From Dorea formicigenerans (lineage in GTDB: Bacteria > Bacillota > Clostridia > Lachnospirales > Lachnospiraceae), in NCBI RefSeq assembly GCF_025150245.1, contig NZ_CP102279.1, forward strand, positions 2,477,423 through 2,541,422: a stretch of 64,000 bases of DNA, in the 5' to 3' direction. The translations under genes were made by a program, and so were the position numbers. Shown here piece after piece: positions 63,941 through 64,000 of this stretch. Below the pieces are notes generated by a model, which saw only the letters and a program-made list of their open reading frames with translations, did no database searches and had not been told where the DNA came from. The stretch's first letter is position 1. Every line of letters begins with the position of its first letter.

Positions 63941-64000
63941 TTATTCGCTCTTTTCTATTTTTCTATTTTCTTCCACAATCCGCTTCACTTCTCCCAGATA
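63941..64000 (-). CDS. 3' end of a gene upstream of folE (partial)
   Basis: The last 19 codons ([19 protein letters not shown]) and a TAA are visible on the minus strand before the window edge, 2 bases from folE. Too little remains to identify the product; close spacing suggests the same operon. Confidence 0.6.
   Translation of the reverse strand, partial: YLGEVKRIVEENRKIEKSE

Overview
The window reads as the chromosome of a low-to-mid GC gut Clostridia, most likely a Lachnospiraceae. The signs are a Clostridia-type S8 peptidase, rubrerythrin, a pyrophosphate-type phosphofructokinase, a TPP-riboswitch thiamine salvage operon and several Tn1549/Tn4451/Tn916-type mobile modules. Species cannot be named from sequence alone. 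Three mobile regions are interleaved with ordinary chromosome.

Region A (1-about 18260) is the right part of a GC-rich integrative conjugative element (ICE); its left end lies outside the window. It holds a conjugation peptidoglycan hydrolase, DUF4315 and DUF4366 proteins, topoisomerase III, a 1187-residue ArdA/ArdC/metallopeptidase/YodL protein, TTRAP and Cys-rich VLP proteins, a MobC-relaxase pair, regulators, TnpW and a large serine recombinase. An AT-rich cassette (about 13010-14750) inside it carries a Cys-rich KTR protein and an RlmN/Cfr-family radical-SAM methyltransferase behind a leader-peptide attenuator. Two diverged inverted copies of an oriT-like sequence lie at 4945-5031 and 12398-12483. 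A hairpin-dense non-coding stretch precedes tnpW.

Region B (about 18260-37000) looks like an older element into which the ICE jumped. Its own serine recombinase gene is cut after about 70 codons at the ICE junction. It carries an XRE regulator with three operator-like repeats, a TetR-controlled pair of ABC exporters, gene remnants, an ECF transporter (S component, EcfT, fused EcfA) divergent from an AraC regulator, and a plasmid-like block: coiled-coil membrane protein, relaxase, MobC, oriT-like cruciform, ParM/ParR partition pair, D5-type primase-helicase and TnpV.

Region C (37100-49700) is chromosomal: S8 peptidase, rubrerythrin, DMT transporter, glycosyltransferase, PPi-PFK, the thiM-thiE-HAD-thiD-cytX operon, GreA, a HAD phosphatase and a lipoprotein amidase.

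Region D (about 49881-56168) is a small integrative mobilizable element bounded by a 23-bp near-identical direct repeat. It has a tyrosine integrase, excisionase, MobT-type relaxase with an oriT-like palindrome inside its first codons, a regulator, and a cargo pair: a secreted cysteine peptidase and a small membrane-anchored protein.

Region E (56338-64000) is chromosomal: DMT transporter, XRE regulator, ThrH phosphatase, a large hybrid sensor kinase and a folate operon (folE-HD-folP-folBK). No rRNA, tRNA or CRISPR array was seen.
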